From Martelella radicis (GTDB lineage Bacteria; Pseudomonadota; Alphaproteobacteria; Rhizobiales; Rhizobiaceae): a DNA stretch of 64,000 nucleotides. The position numbers and the translations under genes were made by a program. The stretch spans positions 1 to 64,000 of the forward strand of contig NZ_JACIDZ010000008.1 in the NCBI RefSeq assembly GCF_014196625.1, written 5' to 3'. Under the pieces are notes generated by a model. That model saw only the letters and a list, made by a program, of their open reading frames with translations, was not told where the DNA came from and did no database searches. The stretch's first letter is position 1. Each line of letters opens with the position of its first letter. Shown piece after piece: positions 8,601 through 17,332 of the stretch.

Positions 8601-9595
8601 TTTCTCTCTCCGATCCGGGCGATTGTGGTGCTGAAGACAACGGCGATGATCAGAACAGCGCCTTGGAAAACGCCGGTGTAGAAAGAGGAAACGCCGGTGG
8701 AGAACAGGACTTTCTGCAATAGGGTCAGGGTCGCGGCGCCGATAACGGAGGCAAAGAGCCCGCCTCGTCCGCCAGACAGAGACGTTCCGCCAAGGGCGAC
8801 GGCGGCAAAGGTCAAGAGCAGCAATGGCGTTCCGGCATTGGGATTGCCCGTGGCCGTCTGGGCGCTCAGCATGAAGCCCGCCAGCCCGTAGAGCAGTCCG
8901 GCGCACACGAAGGCGCCGAAGCGGACGCGCGGTACATTGATGCCGGACAGCGAGGCAGCCTGTTCATCCGCGCCGATCGCATAGATGGCGACACCGAAAT
9001 CCGTGCGCCTGAGCGCCAGCCAGGCCGCGACCACCGCCAGAACGACAAGCCCCGATACCGGCACGATCCCCCAAAGGCGGTCCGTCATCTCGTAGACGAT
9101 CCACTCGGCGACATATCCGCCCGGCGCGTTCAAGATGACAAGCGCGATGCCCTGGCACATGATCATCGTGGCAAGTGTCGCGGCGATCGACTGCAGCTTC
9201 AGATAGGCGACGAGAAAACCGTTGACGGCGCCGACCGTGGCCCCGATCGCAAGGCAGATCAGCACCGAAAGCGCCGCGCCGCCCGGGCCCTCGATGGGGG
9301 CGACGGCGAGCGTCACATTGCAGATCGAAATCACCCCGGCCAGGGAGAGATCGAACCCGCGGCTCAAGACCACGAAGGTTTGTCCAGCAGCCGCAAGCGC
9401 GAGCGGCGCCGTGTTGTTCATGAGCGCGGCGATCCCGTAGGGCTCCAGCGCGCGCGGCTGCAGGTAGCCGTAAAAGGCATAGAGCGAGAAATAGATGATC
9501 ACGATGAGTCCGGCGCCCTGGCTCAGTTGCCTGAGCAGGCCGATGGCGAACGGCGTGTGGCGCGCGGAGGTCTCCGTGGAGGTGGCGTGGCTCAT
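8597..9595 (-). CDS. Ribose-type ABC transporter permease (first)
   Basis: 332 residues, multi-spanning, with the family hallmarks GQTFVVLSRGFDLSLAGV, NGFLVAYLKLQSIAATLATM, IGADEQAASLSGI and AVALGGTSLSGGRGG. The start at 9595 overlaps the ATPase stop (9592) by 4 bases, indicating translational coupling. Together with the following permease and the binding protein it forms one importer. Confidence 0.92.
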   Translation of the reverse strand: MSHATSTETSARHTPFAIGLLRQLSQGAGLIVIIYFSLYAFYGYLQPRALEPYGIAALMNNTAPLALAAAGQTFVVLSRGFDLSLAGVISICNVTLAVAPIEGPGGAALSVLICLAIGATVGAVNGFLVAYLKLQSIAATLATMIMCQGIALVILNAPGGYVAEWIVYEMTDRLWGIVPVSGLVVLAVVAAWLALRRTDFGVAIYAIGADEQAASLSGINVPRVRFGAFVCAGLLYGLAGFMLSAQTATGNPNAGTPLLLLTFAAVALGGTSLSGGRGGLFASVIGAATLTLLQKVLFSTGVSSFYTGVFQGAVLIIAVVFSTTIARIGERK

Positions 9596-11154
9596 ATGGC
9601 GGCCTCCTGCTCCGCTGTGTCGTGGTGACCGATCATGGCTGCGACGAGATGCTGTTCGTTGATCTGTCCGCCGGAAAAGCTGTCGAAGACCCGTCCGCCG
9701 TAGAGAACCAGGCAGCGGTCGGCCAGTTGAACGATCTCGGGCAGTTCCGACGAGTAGAACAGGACCGATCCGCCTTCCTCGGCGAATGCGCTGATTGCGG
9801 CATAGATGGATTCCTTGGTACCGACATCGACGCCGCGCGTCGGGTCGAACAGCAGGAGCGTCTTGGCGCCCGACGCCAGGGTGCGCGCCATCAGTGCCTT
9901 TTGCTGGTTGCCGCCTGACAGATCTCCGATGGGAAAAGTGAGGTAGCGCGGGTTCATTTCCACAGCCCCTGCCGCGACCTGTGCCGAGGCAACCTCGCGT
10001 TTCTGACTGACCAGTCCGGCCCTAGCGATGCGCGGCAGGAAGGGCAGCACGACATTGGTCGCCGCCGAAAGCCCTGCAAGGATGCCCTCGGTCTTGCGTT
10101 CTTCCGGCAGGTAGCTGACGCCGCTCCCAAACTTGAGCGCCTGCTTCGGCGAGTGATAGGACGCCGGCATGTCGTCAATCCGGATTTCACCGCGTTCCGG
10201 TCGCTCAAGGCCCGCAAGGCATCTGAACAGTTCGCGTTGTCCCTGACCTTCAAGAGCGGCAACGCCAAGAACCTCGCCGGCATTCAGTTCGAAGGACACT
10301 CCCTTCAGCTCGCTGCCGGCAACATCCTTCATCGCGATGCGGGGCGTTCCCGGCAGGGTCGCCCTGCGCGCCGAGGGTCTGTCGGCCTCCACCCGGTGGC
10401 CGACCATCATTTCGAAAATGTCGTCGTTGCTCGCATTGTCGAGGTCGACGGTGGCGATTGAGCGGCCGTTGCGCAGAACCGTTGCGACCGTGCAGATGGC
10501 ACGCACTTCGGCAAGGCGGTGGGAGATGTAGAGGATCGCGACGCCGCGCGCCTTTGCCTTCTCGATCTGTGCAAACAGCCAGTCGGTCTCCGCAAGCGAA
10601 GCGCTCGGCTCATCCAGGATGAGCACGCGGCCGGCGTTCTCGATGGCGCGGGCAATTTCGATTCTCTGACGATCCGACAGCGGAAGGCGCGCCATTTCGG
10701 CGGAAGGGTCGATCCGGTCCAGCCCGTGGCGGGCGAGTATTTCGCGCCCCTTCGCGATGACTTCTTTTCGGGAGATCAGTCCAAGGCCGGACGGGGCGAG
10801 CCTCGGCAGAAGGAGGTTTTGCGCGACCGAAAGATTGGGAACGAGGCTCAGTTCCTGAAAGGCGGTCGCGACCGCATCACGGCGGGCATCGGTGATGGAG
10901 TGGGGTGTGTAGGGCGCGCCGTGAAGCAGCATCCGCCCCGCGTCCGGCGTCACGGCCCCCGTGAGGATACGCACCAGGGTCGACTTGCCGGCCCCGTTCT
11001 CGCCAAGAAGGGCGTGCACCTGACCGGCCTTGAGCGCGATGTCGGCGTGTTCCAGCGCCACGGTGGCGCCGTAGGCCTTGCGCACCCCTTCGGCGCGCAA
11101 TTCCAGCGCCGCGTCCGGACTGTCTTGCCCGGCGGCGGTGACCGCTCCAGTCAT
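9592..11154 (-). CDS. Ribose-type ABC transporter ATPase (RbsA-like, two NBDs)
   Basis: 520 residues from the ATG at 11154, chosen because GGGAGG lies about 7 bases upstream; a longer reading runs into the operator. The N-terminal domain has Walker A GENGAGKST and Walker B LILDEPSASL, with a divergent signature (LPLSDRQRIEIA). The C-terminal domain has the usual degenerate Walker A (ALEGQGQREL), the signature LSGGNQQKALMARTL and FDPTRGVDVG. This asymmetric pair is normal for RbsA/MglA proteins. First gene of the island A operon. Confidence 0.93.
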   Translation of the reverse strand: MTGAVTAAGQDSPDAALELRAEGVRKAYGATVALEHADIALKAGQVHALLGENGAGKSTLVRILTGAVTPDAGRMLLHGAPYTPHSITDARRDAVATAFQELSLVPNLSVAQNLLLPRLAPSGLGLISRKEVIAKGREILARHGLDRIDPSAEMARLPLSDRQRIEIARAIENAGRVLILDEPSASLAETDWLFAQIEKAKARGVAILYISHRLAEVRAICTVATVLRNGRSIATVDLDNASNDDIFEMMVGHRVEADRPSARRATLPGTPRIAMKDVAGSELKGVSFELNAGEVLGVAALEGQGQRELFRCLAGLERPERGEIRIDDMPASYHSPKQALKFGSGVSYLPEERKTEGILAGLSAATNVVLPFLPRIARAGLVSQKREVASAQVAAGAVEMNPRYLTFPIGDLSGGNQQKALMARTLASGAKTLLLFDPTRGVDVGTKESIYAAISAFAEEGGSVLFYSSELPEIVQLADRCLVLYGGRVFDSFSGGQINEQHLVAAMIGHHDTAEQEAAI

Positions 11155-11185
11155 CGAATTCCTCCCGAAAATTCCTCCTCGTTTA

Positions 11186-11201
11186 CAGAGAACGTTCTCT
11201 G
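11186..11201. promoter_or_regulatory. Probable LacI-family operator of the island A operon
   Basis: CAGAGAACGTTCTCTG is a perfect 16-bp palindrome with the central CG step typical of LacI/GalR operators. It lies 32 bases upstream of the ATPase start, between the ribosome site and the upstream region. A second partial copy (CAAACGTTCC) follows directly. The only LacI-family gene in the operon is at 5082-6146, so it is the natural partner. Confidence 0.75.
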
Positions 11202-11646
11202 CAAACGTTCCCAATTTTCAGCAAATGATTTTGCAAGTGTCAAGGAAATTTACGAAATCAACCAGAGGGCGACTCCGGGAAGGAGTAATTGTGATAATTT
11301 AATCAACTACATAGGTGTGGATGAGTATGATAAGTTCTATGGCGCGATGTGCCTGAGGCCCGACGACAATGGGTGCCGAGAGCCGCGACAGAGAACTGCG
11401 GGCAGTTTCATCGCGGCGGCCGCCATCGACTATGTCGCCTGCAATGCCGAAATCGCGCGGGAAGGGCCTGACTGGACGGTAACCGCCCTACTTCGCATTG
11501 CGGACGCGACGCCGGGCAGGCCGCGCCGGAGGACGCTGCCGGCGCGGCGATCGCAGGGGCGTGTTTTCGACCTTCCCGGCATCGAAACCGCGTGCGCCGG
11601 GTGCCGGCGGCTTGCATCGTCATCGTGCCTGAAGGCCTTCGGTCGC
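11202..11646. other. Intergenic stretch without a recognised gene
   Basis: About 445 bases between the island A promoter and the end of island B. Bases 11205-11340 are AT-richer than the surroundings and should hold the minus-strand promoter of island A. I see no coding frame with a plausible start, no repeat and no RNA gene here. Short frames on both strands have arginine/proline-rich compositions typical of noise. Confidence 0.6.
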
Positions 11647-11675
11647 AAAAAAAAACCGGCAAGGGCGGCCGGTTA
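11647..11675 (-). terminator. Rho-independent terminator of the island B minus-strand operon
   Basis: Read on the minus strand, AACCGGC (11674-11668) pairs with GCCGGTT (11660-11654) around a 7-base loop and runs into a nine-base U tract (11655-11647). It overlaps the stop codon of the GntR gene (11673-11675). This is the clearest intrinsic terminator in the window. Confidence 0.85.
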
Positions 11676-12395
11676 AAGGACCAGAAGCGAGTTCCTGTCC
11701 GAAATCAGCGATTTGAGCAGGCCGAGGCGGGTATTCTCTGTGTGCTGAATGATGGCCTCGCGCGCGGCGTCGCCATCACGCCGGCGCAGGGCGGCGACGA
11801 TGCGGGCGTGGTCGGTGGTGGTTTCCGGGTTCACGTCGCGGACGGCGGCGCCCATGTGAAACAGCCGGGTCGACTCCTCGAGATAAGAGCGGATGAGCAT
11901 CGTCAGTCGCGGCACCTGGGCGCCCTCGGCGATGGCGACGTGGAAATCGTTGTTCTGCTTGATGAAGGCTTCGATCGTGGGCTGTTCGCCCGGCACATAG
12001 CGCGCGTTGGAGAGCGCCTCCACATGGTCGAGCTCCTCCGCGCTCAGCCGTTCGGCCGCCAGCTCTCCCGCCACGCCCTCGATCGCCTTGCGCACCGTGA
12101 AGACGTCGTTGACGCTTTTTACGGTTACGGCGGTGATGCGATATCCGCGTCGCGGAAAGGCCTCGACGAGACCCTCGAGCGTGAGGCGCGCCAGCGCCTC
12201 GCGCACCGGGGTCTTGCTCATGTCGAGTTTTTCGGCAAGCTCCTGCTCGCCGAGATCCGTGCCCGGCGGCAGTTTGCAGGTAATGATCTCCTGACGCAGT
12301 TGATCATAGGCCCGGTCGGTCAGCGATTTCGATTTCTCCGAATGATTGTCGGATTTGCGCGCTGCCGTTCTGGCCCCGCTATTGCCACGAGACAT
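11673..12395 (-). CDS. GntR-family regulator, FadR/FCD type
   Basis: 240 residues. After a basic 25-residue leader comes the winged helix (LTDRAYDQLRQEIITCKLPP ... MSKTPVREALARLTLEGLVE), then an all-helical FCD effector domain with a metal-ligand pattern (His in NNDFHVAIAE, further His in TTTDHARI and AIIQHTENT). It is the last gene of the minus-strand arm of island B. The matching 14-bp motifs at 19220-19233 and 20234-20247 are the likely operators in the divergent promoter regions. Ligands of FCD proteins are usually carboxylates, which fits amino-acid or ureide degradation. Confidence 0.92.
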   Translation of the reverse strand: MSRGNSGARTAARKSDNHSEKSKSLTDRAYDQLRQEIITCKLPPGTDLGEQELAEKLDMSKTPVREALARLTLEGLVEAFPRRGYRITAVTVKSVNDVFTVRKAIEGVAGELAAERLSAEELDHVEALSNARYVPGEQPTIEAFIKQNNDFHVAIAEGAQVPRLTMLIRSYLEESTRLFHMGAAVRDVNPETTTDHARIVAALRRRDGDAAREAIIQHTENTRLGLLKSLISDRNSLLVL

Positions 12396-12412
12396 CAGTT
12401 TCCCTCTTCGCT

Positions 12413-13558
12413 TTAAGGTTTTGCCAACGCCCTTGCCATACGCGAGAGCGCTTCGGCAAGGGTTTCCGGCGAACAGGCGAAATTAAGCCGGATCCAGCCG
12501 TCGAGACCTGAACCGAAATCCGCCCCGCCGCTGACGCCGACGCGCGCATTTTCCAGCAGCCATCCCGCCGCCGGCTTTTCGAGCCGGTAGGCGGAAAGAT
12601 CGATCCACGAGAGAAAGCTGGCTTCGGCCGGTATCGACCGCGCCTCGGGCAGGTTCTCGGCCAGAAAGCGGTGCAGCATGTCGCGGTTTCTCATCAGGGT
12701 CTCGCGCACGGCGCTTCGCCAGCCCTGGCAGTTGCCATAGGCGGCCTGCATTGCGGCAAGGCCCAGAATATTGACGCTGTCGACAAGGCCCTTTTTCGCC
12801 CCGACAAACCTCTCCCGGATCGCTTCATCGGCAATGATGGCGAAGGCGGCCTTCAGACCGGCGATGTTCCAGGTCTTGCTCGCCGCCATCAATGTGATGG
12901 TTCTGGCTTCGATTTCTCCGGAAAGCGAGGCCACGGGTATGTGCCGTCTTCCATCAAGGGTCAGGCCGCCGTGGATCTCGTCGGAGACGAGGAGCATGTC
13001 ATGCTTCAGGCAGAGTTCGGCCCTGAAAGCGAGCTCGTCACGCGTATAGACCCGTCCCGTCGGATTTTGCGGGTTGCACAACAACATCATGGACGATCGG
13101 GCGGCGGCTTCCTCAAGCTCGTCTCTGTCGGATCGCCAGTGGCCGTTGCCGTCGGGCTTTTGCCAGACTGCCGCCGTTTCCAGCCCCCATGTCCCGGGCG
13201 CGATGCGCAAAGGCTTGTAGACCGGATATTCCTGCATGATCGTCCGGTCCGGCGCTGCGAAGGCATTCAGCGCCATGTTGAAGCCGGGTTCGACGCCAGG
13301 CAGGAACACCAGCCATTCAGGCTGGATGATCCATCCATATTCCGCACCTATGGCGTCGACGAGCGTCTGGCGCAGTTCGGCGGTTGCCGAGCCGTAGCCG
13401 AGAACCGGATGGCTCATGCGCTGCTCGATCGCGGCGATGATTGCCGGATCGGCGGCGAAATCCATATCGGCGACGGGCAGCGGGATCACGTCCGGATCAA
13501 AGCTTCGCCATTTGTTGCAGTCGCTGTCGCGCCGGTCGACAGGGATGATTTCCGTCAT
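12413..13558 (-). CDS. PLP-dependent MalY/PatB-type C-S beta-lyase or aminotransferase
   Basis: 381 residues, fold type I class I/II aminotransferase. Landmarks are FDPDVIPLPVADMDF near the start (a MalY/PatB hallmark), CNPQNPTGRVYTR at 161-173, SDEIHGGL near 192-199 and the PLP lysine K228 in AASKTWNIAGLK. MalY/PatB members are cystathionine beta-lyases or related C-S lyases that release a thiol, pyruvate and ammonia. The start at 13558 overlaps the SDR stop by one base. With a rhodanese in the opposite arm, a sulfur-containing amino-acid-like substrate is suggested. A plain aminotransferase is the alternative. Confidence 0.88.
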   Translation of the reverse strand: MTEIIPVDRRDSDCNKWRSFDPDVIPLPVADMDFAADPAIIAAIEQRMSHPVLGYGSATAELRQTLVDAIGAEYGWIIQPEWLVFLPGVEPGFNMALNAFAAPDRTIMQEYPVYKPLRIAPGTWGLETAAVWQKPDGNGHWRSDRDELEEAAARSSMMLLCNPQNPTGRVYTRDELAFRAELCLKHDMLLVSDEIHGGLTLDGRRHIPVASLSGEIEARTITLMAASKTWNIAGLKAAFAIIADEAIRERFVGAKKGLVDSVNILGLAAMQAAYGNCQGWRSAVRETLMRNRDMLHRFLAENLPEARSIPAEASFLSWIDLSAYRLEKPAAGWLLENARVGVSGGADFGSGLDGWIRLNFACSPETLAEALSRMARALAKP

Positions 13559-14328
13559 CAGATGCTCCGGATCATGCCGCCATCGGCGCGGATCATCGAG
13601 CCATTGACGAAGCTTGCCTGCTCGGAGGCGAGAAAGGCCACCACGGCGGCGAATTCTTCCGGCTTTCCATAGCGGCCAGCGGGAATGGTCGCGCGCGAGG
13701 CCTCGCGCACGGCTTCGACCGACTGTCCGGTCTTTTCGGCCTTGCCGGCGTCAAGTTCGGCAACCCGATCGGTCGCGATCCTGCCGGGCAGGACCATGTT
13801 GACGGTGACGCCCCTGGAAGCGACTTCGCCGGCGAGCGTTTTCGACCAGCCCGCCATGGCGCCGCGCACGCCGTTGGACAGCGCGAGATTGGGGATCGGC
13901 GCCTCGATGCCGGACGAGCCGATCGTGATGATCCGGCCCCAGCCATTTTCGGTCATGCCGGCAAGGGCGGCGTCAGTGATGTCGAAGACCGGAGCGGCCA
14001 TCGCCATGAAGGCCGCCTGCCAGGTGGCGGTCGACTGGCCCCAGGCGGGGCCGGCTTTCGGGCCGCCGCAATTATTGACCAGGATGTCGACGGGGTTGTC
14101 GCGAAGCGTCTGCTTGACGGTCTCGACGGAGGCCGGATCTTCCAGATCGAGCCGGACCGCCGTGACGCGTTTGCCCAGCGCCTCGGGCAGGCCTTGCGGC
14201 AGCGCGCCGGAGCGGGACGCGGCGACGACGCTTGCGCCTTCCTCGGCCAGAAGAATGGCCGATGCCGCGCCGAGGCCGCGGCTTGCGCCCAGAACCAGGG
14301 CGCGTTTCCCGTTGAGCTTGAAATCCAT
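13558..14328 (-). CDS. Atypical SDR-family protein lacking the YxxxK catalytic pair
   Basis: 256 residues from the ATG at 14328, which overlaps the preceding stop codon by one base. The cofactor loop GASRGLG (14-20) and NNCGG (85-89) are intact and the serine pair SS (138-139) is present. At the position expected for YxxxK the sequence reads SNGVR (151-155), so Ser replaces Tyr and Arg replaces Lys. The rest, including the C-terminal FVNGSMIRADGG, is ordinary SDR. I recall a subgroup of SDRs with this SNxxR variation. Its chemistry may differ from simple hydride transfer to a ketone. Confidence 0.85.
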   Translation of the reverse strand: MDFKLNGKRALVLGASRGLGAASAILLAEEGASVVAASRSGALPQGLPEALGKRVTAVRLDLEDPASVETVKQTLRDNPVDILVNNCGGPKAGPAWGQSTATWQAAFMAMAAPVFDITDAALAGMTENGWGRIITIGSSGIEAPIPNLALSNGVRGAMAGWSKTLAGEVASRGVTVNMVLPGRIATDRVAELDAGKAEKTGQSVEAVREASRATIPAGRYGKPEEFAAVVAFLASEQASFVNGSMIRADGGMIRSI

Positions 14329-15254
14329 TATTTCAGTTCCTTCAGTTTTTTCGTCTGGCGTTCGATCAGCCGCTCGACTTCGGCAATGGCCGCCGGCTGC
14401 AGTCCGGCGCCCGGCTTGCGAAGGGCAGCGGACGCGATGGCGCCGCGCCTGGCAAGGACATGTTTGCGCACGGCAAGACCCAGGCCCGGCTGCTGCTCGT
14501 AGCGCACCAGGGGCAGATAGGCATCGAAGAGGTCCTGGGCCCGGTCCATCTCGCCATTTCCGGCAAGGGCGACGACCTCGGCCATCATTTCGGGATAGCC
14601 AAAGCCGGTCATCGCGCCATCGGCGCCGCGACCCATTTCTTCCGGCAGGAACAGCGCGCCATTGCCGCACAGGATGGAGATCCGCCGCCGGCCCTCGCTC
14701 TCCGCCTTGCGCAGGGCCGAAATCTTGGCGAGTCCTGGCCAGTCCTCATGCTTGAGCATGACGATCTGATCATTGTCCTCGATGATCCTGCCGAGCGTCG
14801 CGTTCGAGATCTGAACACCGGTGGAAAGCGGAAAGTCCTGCAGAACCACCGGCACGCCGTCTCCGGCGGCCTGGCAGGCCTGCGCATAATAGCCGGCGAT
14901 CTGGTCGTCGGTCCTGAGGCTTGAAGGTGGCGCGATCATCACGCCGGCAGCGCCCATATCCATCACCGCCGAAGACAGTTCGGAAATCGCGGCGAGGCCG
15001 GGTGCGGACACGCCGGCGACAACCGGCTTGCCGCCGGCGCGCTTGATCACGCGGGCAACGATCTCGCGGGCTTCCGCCTGAGTCAGTTTCGGGGCTTCAC
15101 CCATCATGCCGAGAACGGTGATGCCGGTCGCGCCCTTTTCGAGGTAGAAGTCGGTCACGCGGTCAAGGCTGTCGAAATCGATCGCGCCGTTCTCGTGAAA
15201 CGGCGTAACCGAAATAACGAACACGCCATTGGCTTCGGCTGTCAGTCTGCTCAT
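14328..15254 (-). CDS. DHDPS/N-acetylneuraminate lyase-family aldolase or dehydratase
   Basis: 308 residues from the ATG at 15254 (MSRLTAEANGVF), chosen for its AGGAC ribosome site and clean family N-terminus. A TIM-barrel class I lyase: the pyruvate-carboxylate motif is GMMGEAPKL, and the Schiff-base lysine lies in VMLKHEDWPG. Where DHDPS enzymes have the YNxP tyrosine, this one has LQDFP, so the usual proton-relay Tyr is absent. Biosynthetic dihydrodipicolinate synthase is therefore unlikely; a 2-keto-3-deoxy-acid lyase or dehydratase acting on a catabolic intermediate is more probable. Gene order ties it to the hydantoinase-like gene just upstream. Confidence 0.87.
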   Translation of the reverse strand: MSRLTAEANGVFVISVTPFHENGAIDFDSLDRVTDFYLEKGATGITVLGMMGEAPKLTQAEAREIVARVIKRAGGKPVVAGVSAPGLAAISELSSAVMDMGAAGVMIAPPSSLRTDDQIAGYYAQACQAAGDGVPVVLQDFPLSTGVQISNATLGRIIEDNDQIVMLKHEDWPGLAKISALRKAESEGRRRISILCGNGALFLPEEMGRGADGAMTGFGYPEMMAEVVALAGNGEMDRAQDLFDAYLPLVRYEQQPGLGLAVRKHVLARRGAIASAALRKPGAGLQPAAIAEVERLIERQTKKLKELK

Positions 15255-15264
15255 CTGTCTGTCC

Positions 15265-16632
15265 TCAGTTTCCAAACCAGTGATCGCCGCCACGCGCGAC
15301 ATAACGCCCCGCGCCGGCCGCGCCGGTAATGTCCTTTCCGTCAAAGGCAAGGCTGCCGCGCAGATAGGTTGCGGCGGTGCGAACCGAAAAGACCTCTCCG
15401 TGGAAAGGCGACCAGTTCAGCCCGTCATGGGCGCTTGCCTCATCGAAGATGAATGAACCGGCCTCGAGCACCGCGAAGTCGGCGTCCAGGCCGACCTTTA
15501 TCGCGCCCTTGCGGTCGGAGATGCCGAAGAAAATGGCGGGCCGCTCAGAAAGCTGGCTGGCGGCAAGCAGGGCCGCATCGAGCCCGCGGGAGGCCGCGGC
15601 GGTGTAAAAGGCGGGCAGAAGCGTTTCGAGACCCGGCACGCCGGCCCCGGCATCGAAGATCGACTCCGTCAGCTTTCCGTCGATCGGCCAGCTTGAGTGG
15701 TCAGACGAAGTGAAGGCGACCTTGCCTTCGATGATGGCGTCCCAGAGATTGTCGACCTCACCGGGCCGGATCGGCGGGTTGACCTTCATGCGCGGTCCGA
15801 GCCTGAGGCCGTCGCGGCCTGCGTCGAACCAGAGGTAATGGACACAGGTCTCGCCGGTGGCCCGCACGCCCATCTCGGCAAAGGCGTCTACGATCGCAAA
15901 ACCCTCGCCGCTGGTCAGGTGAACGGGATGGGCATGGGCGCCGCTTGCCTGCGCAAGCGCGAGGAACTGGGCCGTCGCGGCCAGTTCGGCCGCCGCCGGG
16001 CGGGAGCGCGAATGGGCGGTGATGCCGTTCTGGCCAGCCGCCCGGGCACGGGCCATGCGCGCCAGAACGATTTCCTGATCTTCATTGTGAAGGCCAAGCG
16101 GCAGATCGCCCGGCGCGAGCTTTTCCATGATGTCCAGCATCAGATCCGCGCTGATCCGCGGGAAACGCGTGGGCGAGCTTTCGAAAGAGGAGATCTTGAA
16201 GGCGGCAACGCCGCCCTCGCTCAGCGCGGCGATATGGCTTGTGCCCGTCTCTGCAGTCACCGTCGCATAGAGCGCCATGTCGGCGAAGCTGTGTTCGGCG
16301 ATTGCCGCCACCTTGGCAGCGAGCCGCTCGGGCCGGTCCAGCGGCGCGGGATTGTCGAAGGGCATGTCGACCAGCGTCGTCACGCCGCCGGCGATCGCTG
16401 CGCGCGTCGTGTCGGCTATGCCGGGGAGACCCTTGGCGCTGGTCGCATGGGTCTGGCCGTCAATGACGCCCGGCAGGATCATCCGATCACCGTGATCGAT
16501 GGTCTCGGCGGCGGAAGGCGGCGGCGTTGCCGCATCGCCGAGAGCGGCGATCCTGCCATCCTTGACTGCCACCCAGCCGCTCTCAATGGCGGCAAGCGGT
16601 GTGACGATGGTTCCGCGCAATACGAGGTCCAT
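15265..16632 (-). CDS. Dihydroorotase/hydantoinase-family cyclic amidohydrolase
   Basis: 455 residues. Composite beta-sandwich plus TIM barrel. Metal-site residues are the carboxylated lysine K146 (AAFKISS), H182 (GLHNED), H238 (HPVHLTSGEG) and D311 (SSDHSSW). The usual HxH motif after strand 1 reads DGQTH (58-62), so the first histidine is Gln60. The family opens cyclic amides such as hydantoins, dihydropyrimidines and allantoin. The neighbouring hydantoin-racemase-like gene, 4 bases upstream, supports a cyclic ureide substrate. The altered metal ligand could mean one metal ion or a changed substrate. Confidence 0.88.
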   Translation of the reverse strand: MDLVLRGTIVTPLAAIESGWVAVKDGRIAALGDAATPPPSAAETIDHGDRMILPGVIDGQTHATSAKGLPGIADTTRAAIAGGVTTLVDMPFDNPAPLDRPERLAAKVAAIAEHSFADMALYATVTAETGTSHIAALSEGGVAAFKISSFESSPTRFPRISADLMLDIMEKLAPGDLPLGLHNEDQEIVLARMARARAAGQNGITAHSRSRPAAAELAATAQFLALAQASGAHAHPVHLTSGEGFAIVDAFAEMGVRATGETCVHYLWFDAGRDGLRLGPRMKVNPPIRPGEVDNLWDAIIEGKVAFTSSDHSSWPIDGKLTESIFDAGAGVPGLETLLPAFYTAAASRGLDAALLAASQLSERPAIFFGISDRKGAIKVGLDADFAVLEAGSFIFDEASAHDGLNWSPFHGEVFSVRTAATYLRGSLAFDGKDITGAAGAGRYVARGGDHWFGN

Positions 16633-16636
16633 TTCT

Positions 16637-17302
16637 TTAAGCCTTTGTAATATATTTCAAATTGAGTACAGAGATTGCGGCGGCGACGCCGGCCTGCACG
16701 GGGTCCACGACCGGAAGTCCGATCTCGCGCTGCAGAAACGGCCTTTGCCGCCCCATGCCGGCGCATCCCAGAATGATGACATCGGCCCCGTCTTTTTCTG
16801 CCAGGGCTCGCCCGGTTTCGATCACCTTCGCGCGCGCAAGCCCCTCGTCGCCAGATTCCTCGACGCTGAGGGAGGCGGAGCGATCGCCGGCCAGGCGCGC
16901 TCCGAGGCCGAGTTCATCGATGCGCCTCGCATGCCGCGCGATCGAGGCCGGGCCGAGCGAGACGACGCCGAAGCGGCGACCGAGCTGAAGCGCGGCATAG
17001 TAGCCGGCCTCGGCAATGCCGATGACGGGAATATGCCGGACCGCCTTCCTGACAGCCTCGACGCCCGGATCGGAGAAACAGGAGACGACGAGTGCGTCCG
17101 CGTCGGTCGAGCGGGCATGGTCCATCACCATGGGGGCGACCCGCGCGACATCGTCGTCGCTTTCAATGCCGGTTGGGGCCGCCGGAATGAGGTCGCAGTC
17201 AATCCTGTGCCGCGTCGAGGCCTTGAGGTCGCCGAGGCAGGCCTCGATGGAGGCCGTCACTTTTTTCGAGCTGTTGGGGTTCAATACGAGAATGCTGGGC
17301 AT
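16637..17302 (-). CDS. Asp/Glu/hydantoin racemase-family protein
   Basis: 221 residues, full length for the family. The two catalytic cysteines sit in the expected places, one in VVSCFSDPG (around residue 79) and one in ILGCAGMG (around 180). The start ILVLNPNSSKKVT is characteristic of hydantoin racemases (HyuE/HyuA branch). It probably interconverts the enantiomers of a 5-substituted hydantoin or related acid so that the downstream amidohydrolase can use both. Transcribed between the transporter ATPase and the amidohydrolase. Confidence 0.88.
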   Translation of the reverse strand: MPSILVLNPNSSKKVTASIEACLGDLKASTRHRIDCDLIPAAPTGIESDDDVARVAPMVMDHARSTDADALVVSCFSDPGVEAVRKAVRHIPVIGIAEAGYYAALQLGRRFGVVSLGPASIARHARRIDELGLGARLAGDRSASLSVEESGDEGLARAKVIETGRALAEKDGADVIILGCAGMGRQRPFLQREIGLPVVDPVQAGVAAAISVLNLKYITKA

Positions 17303-17332
17303 GGAGTGTCTTTGCTGGTTGCGCGAACAGGC

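Noticed and set aside
14328-15254. dapA of lysine biosynthesis
   Set aside because: The key Tyr motif is missing and the gene is in a ureide-type catabolic operon.
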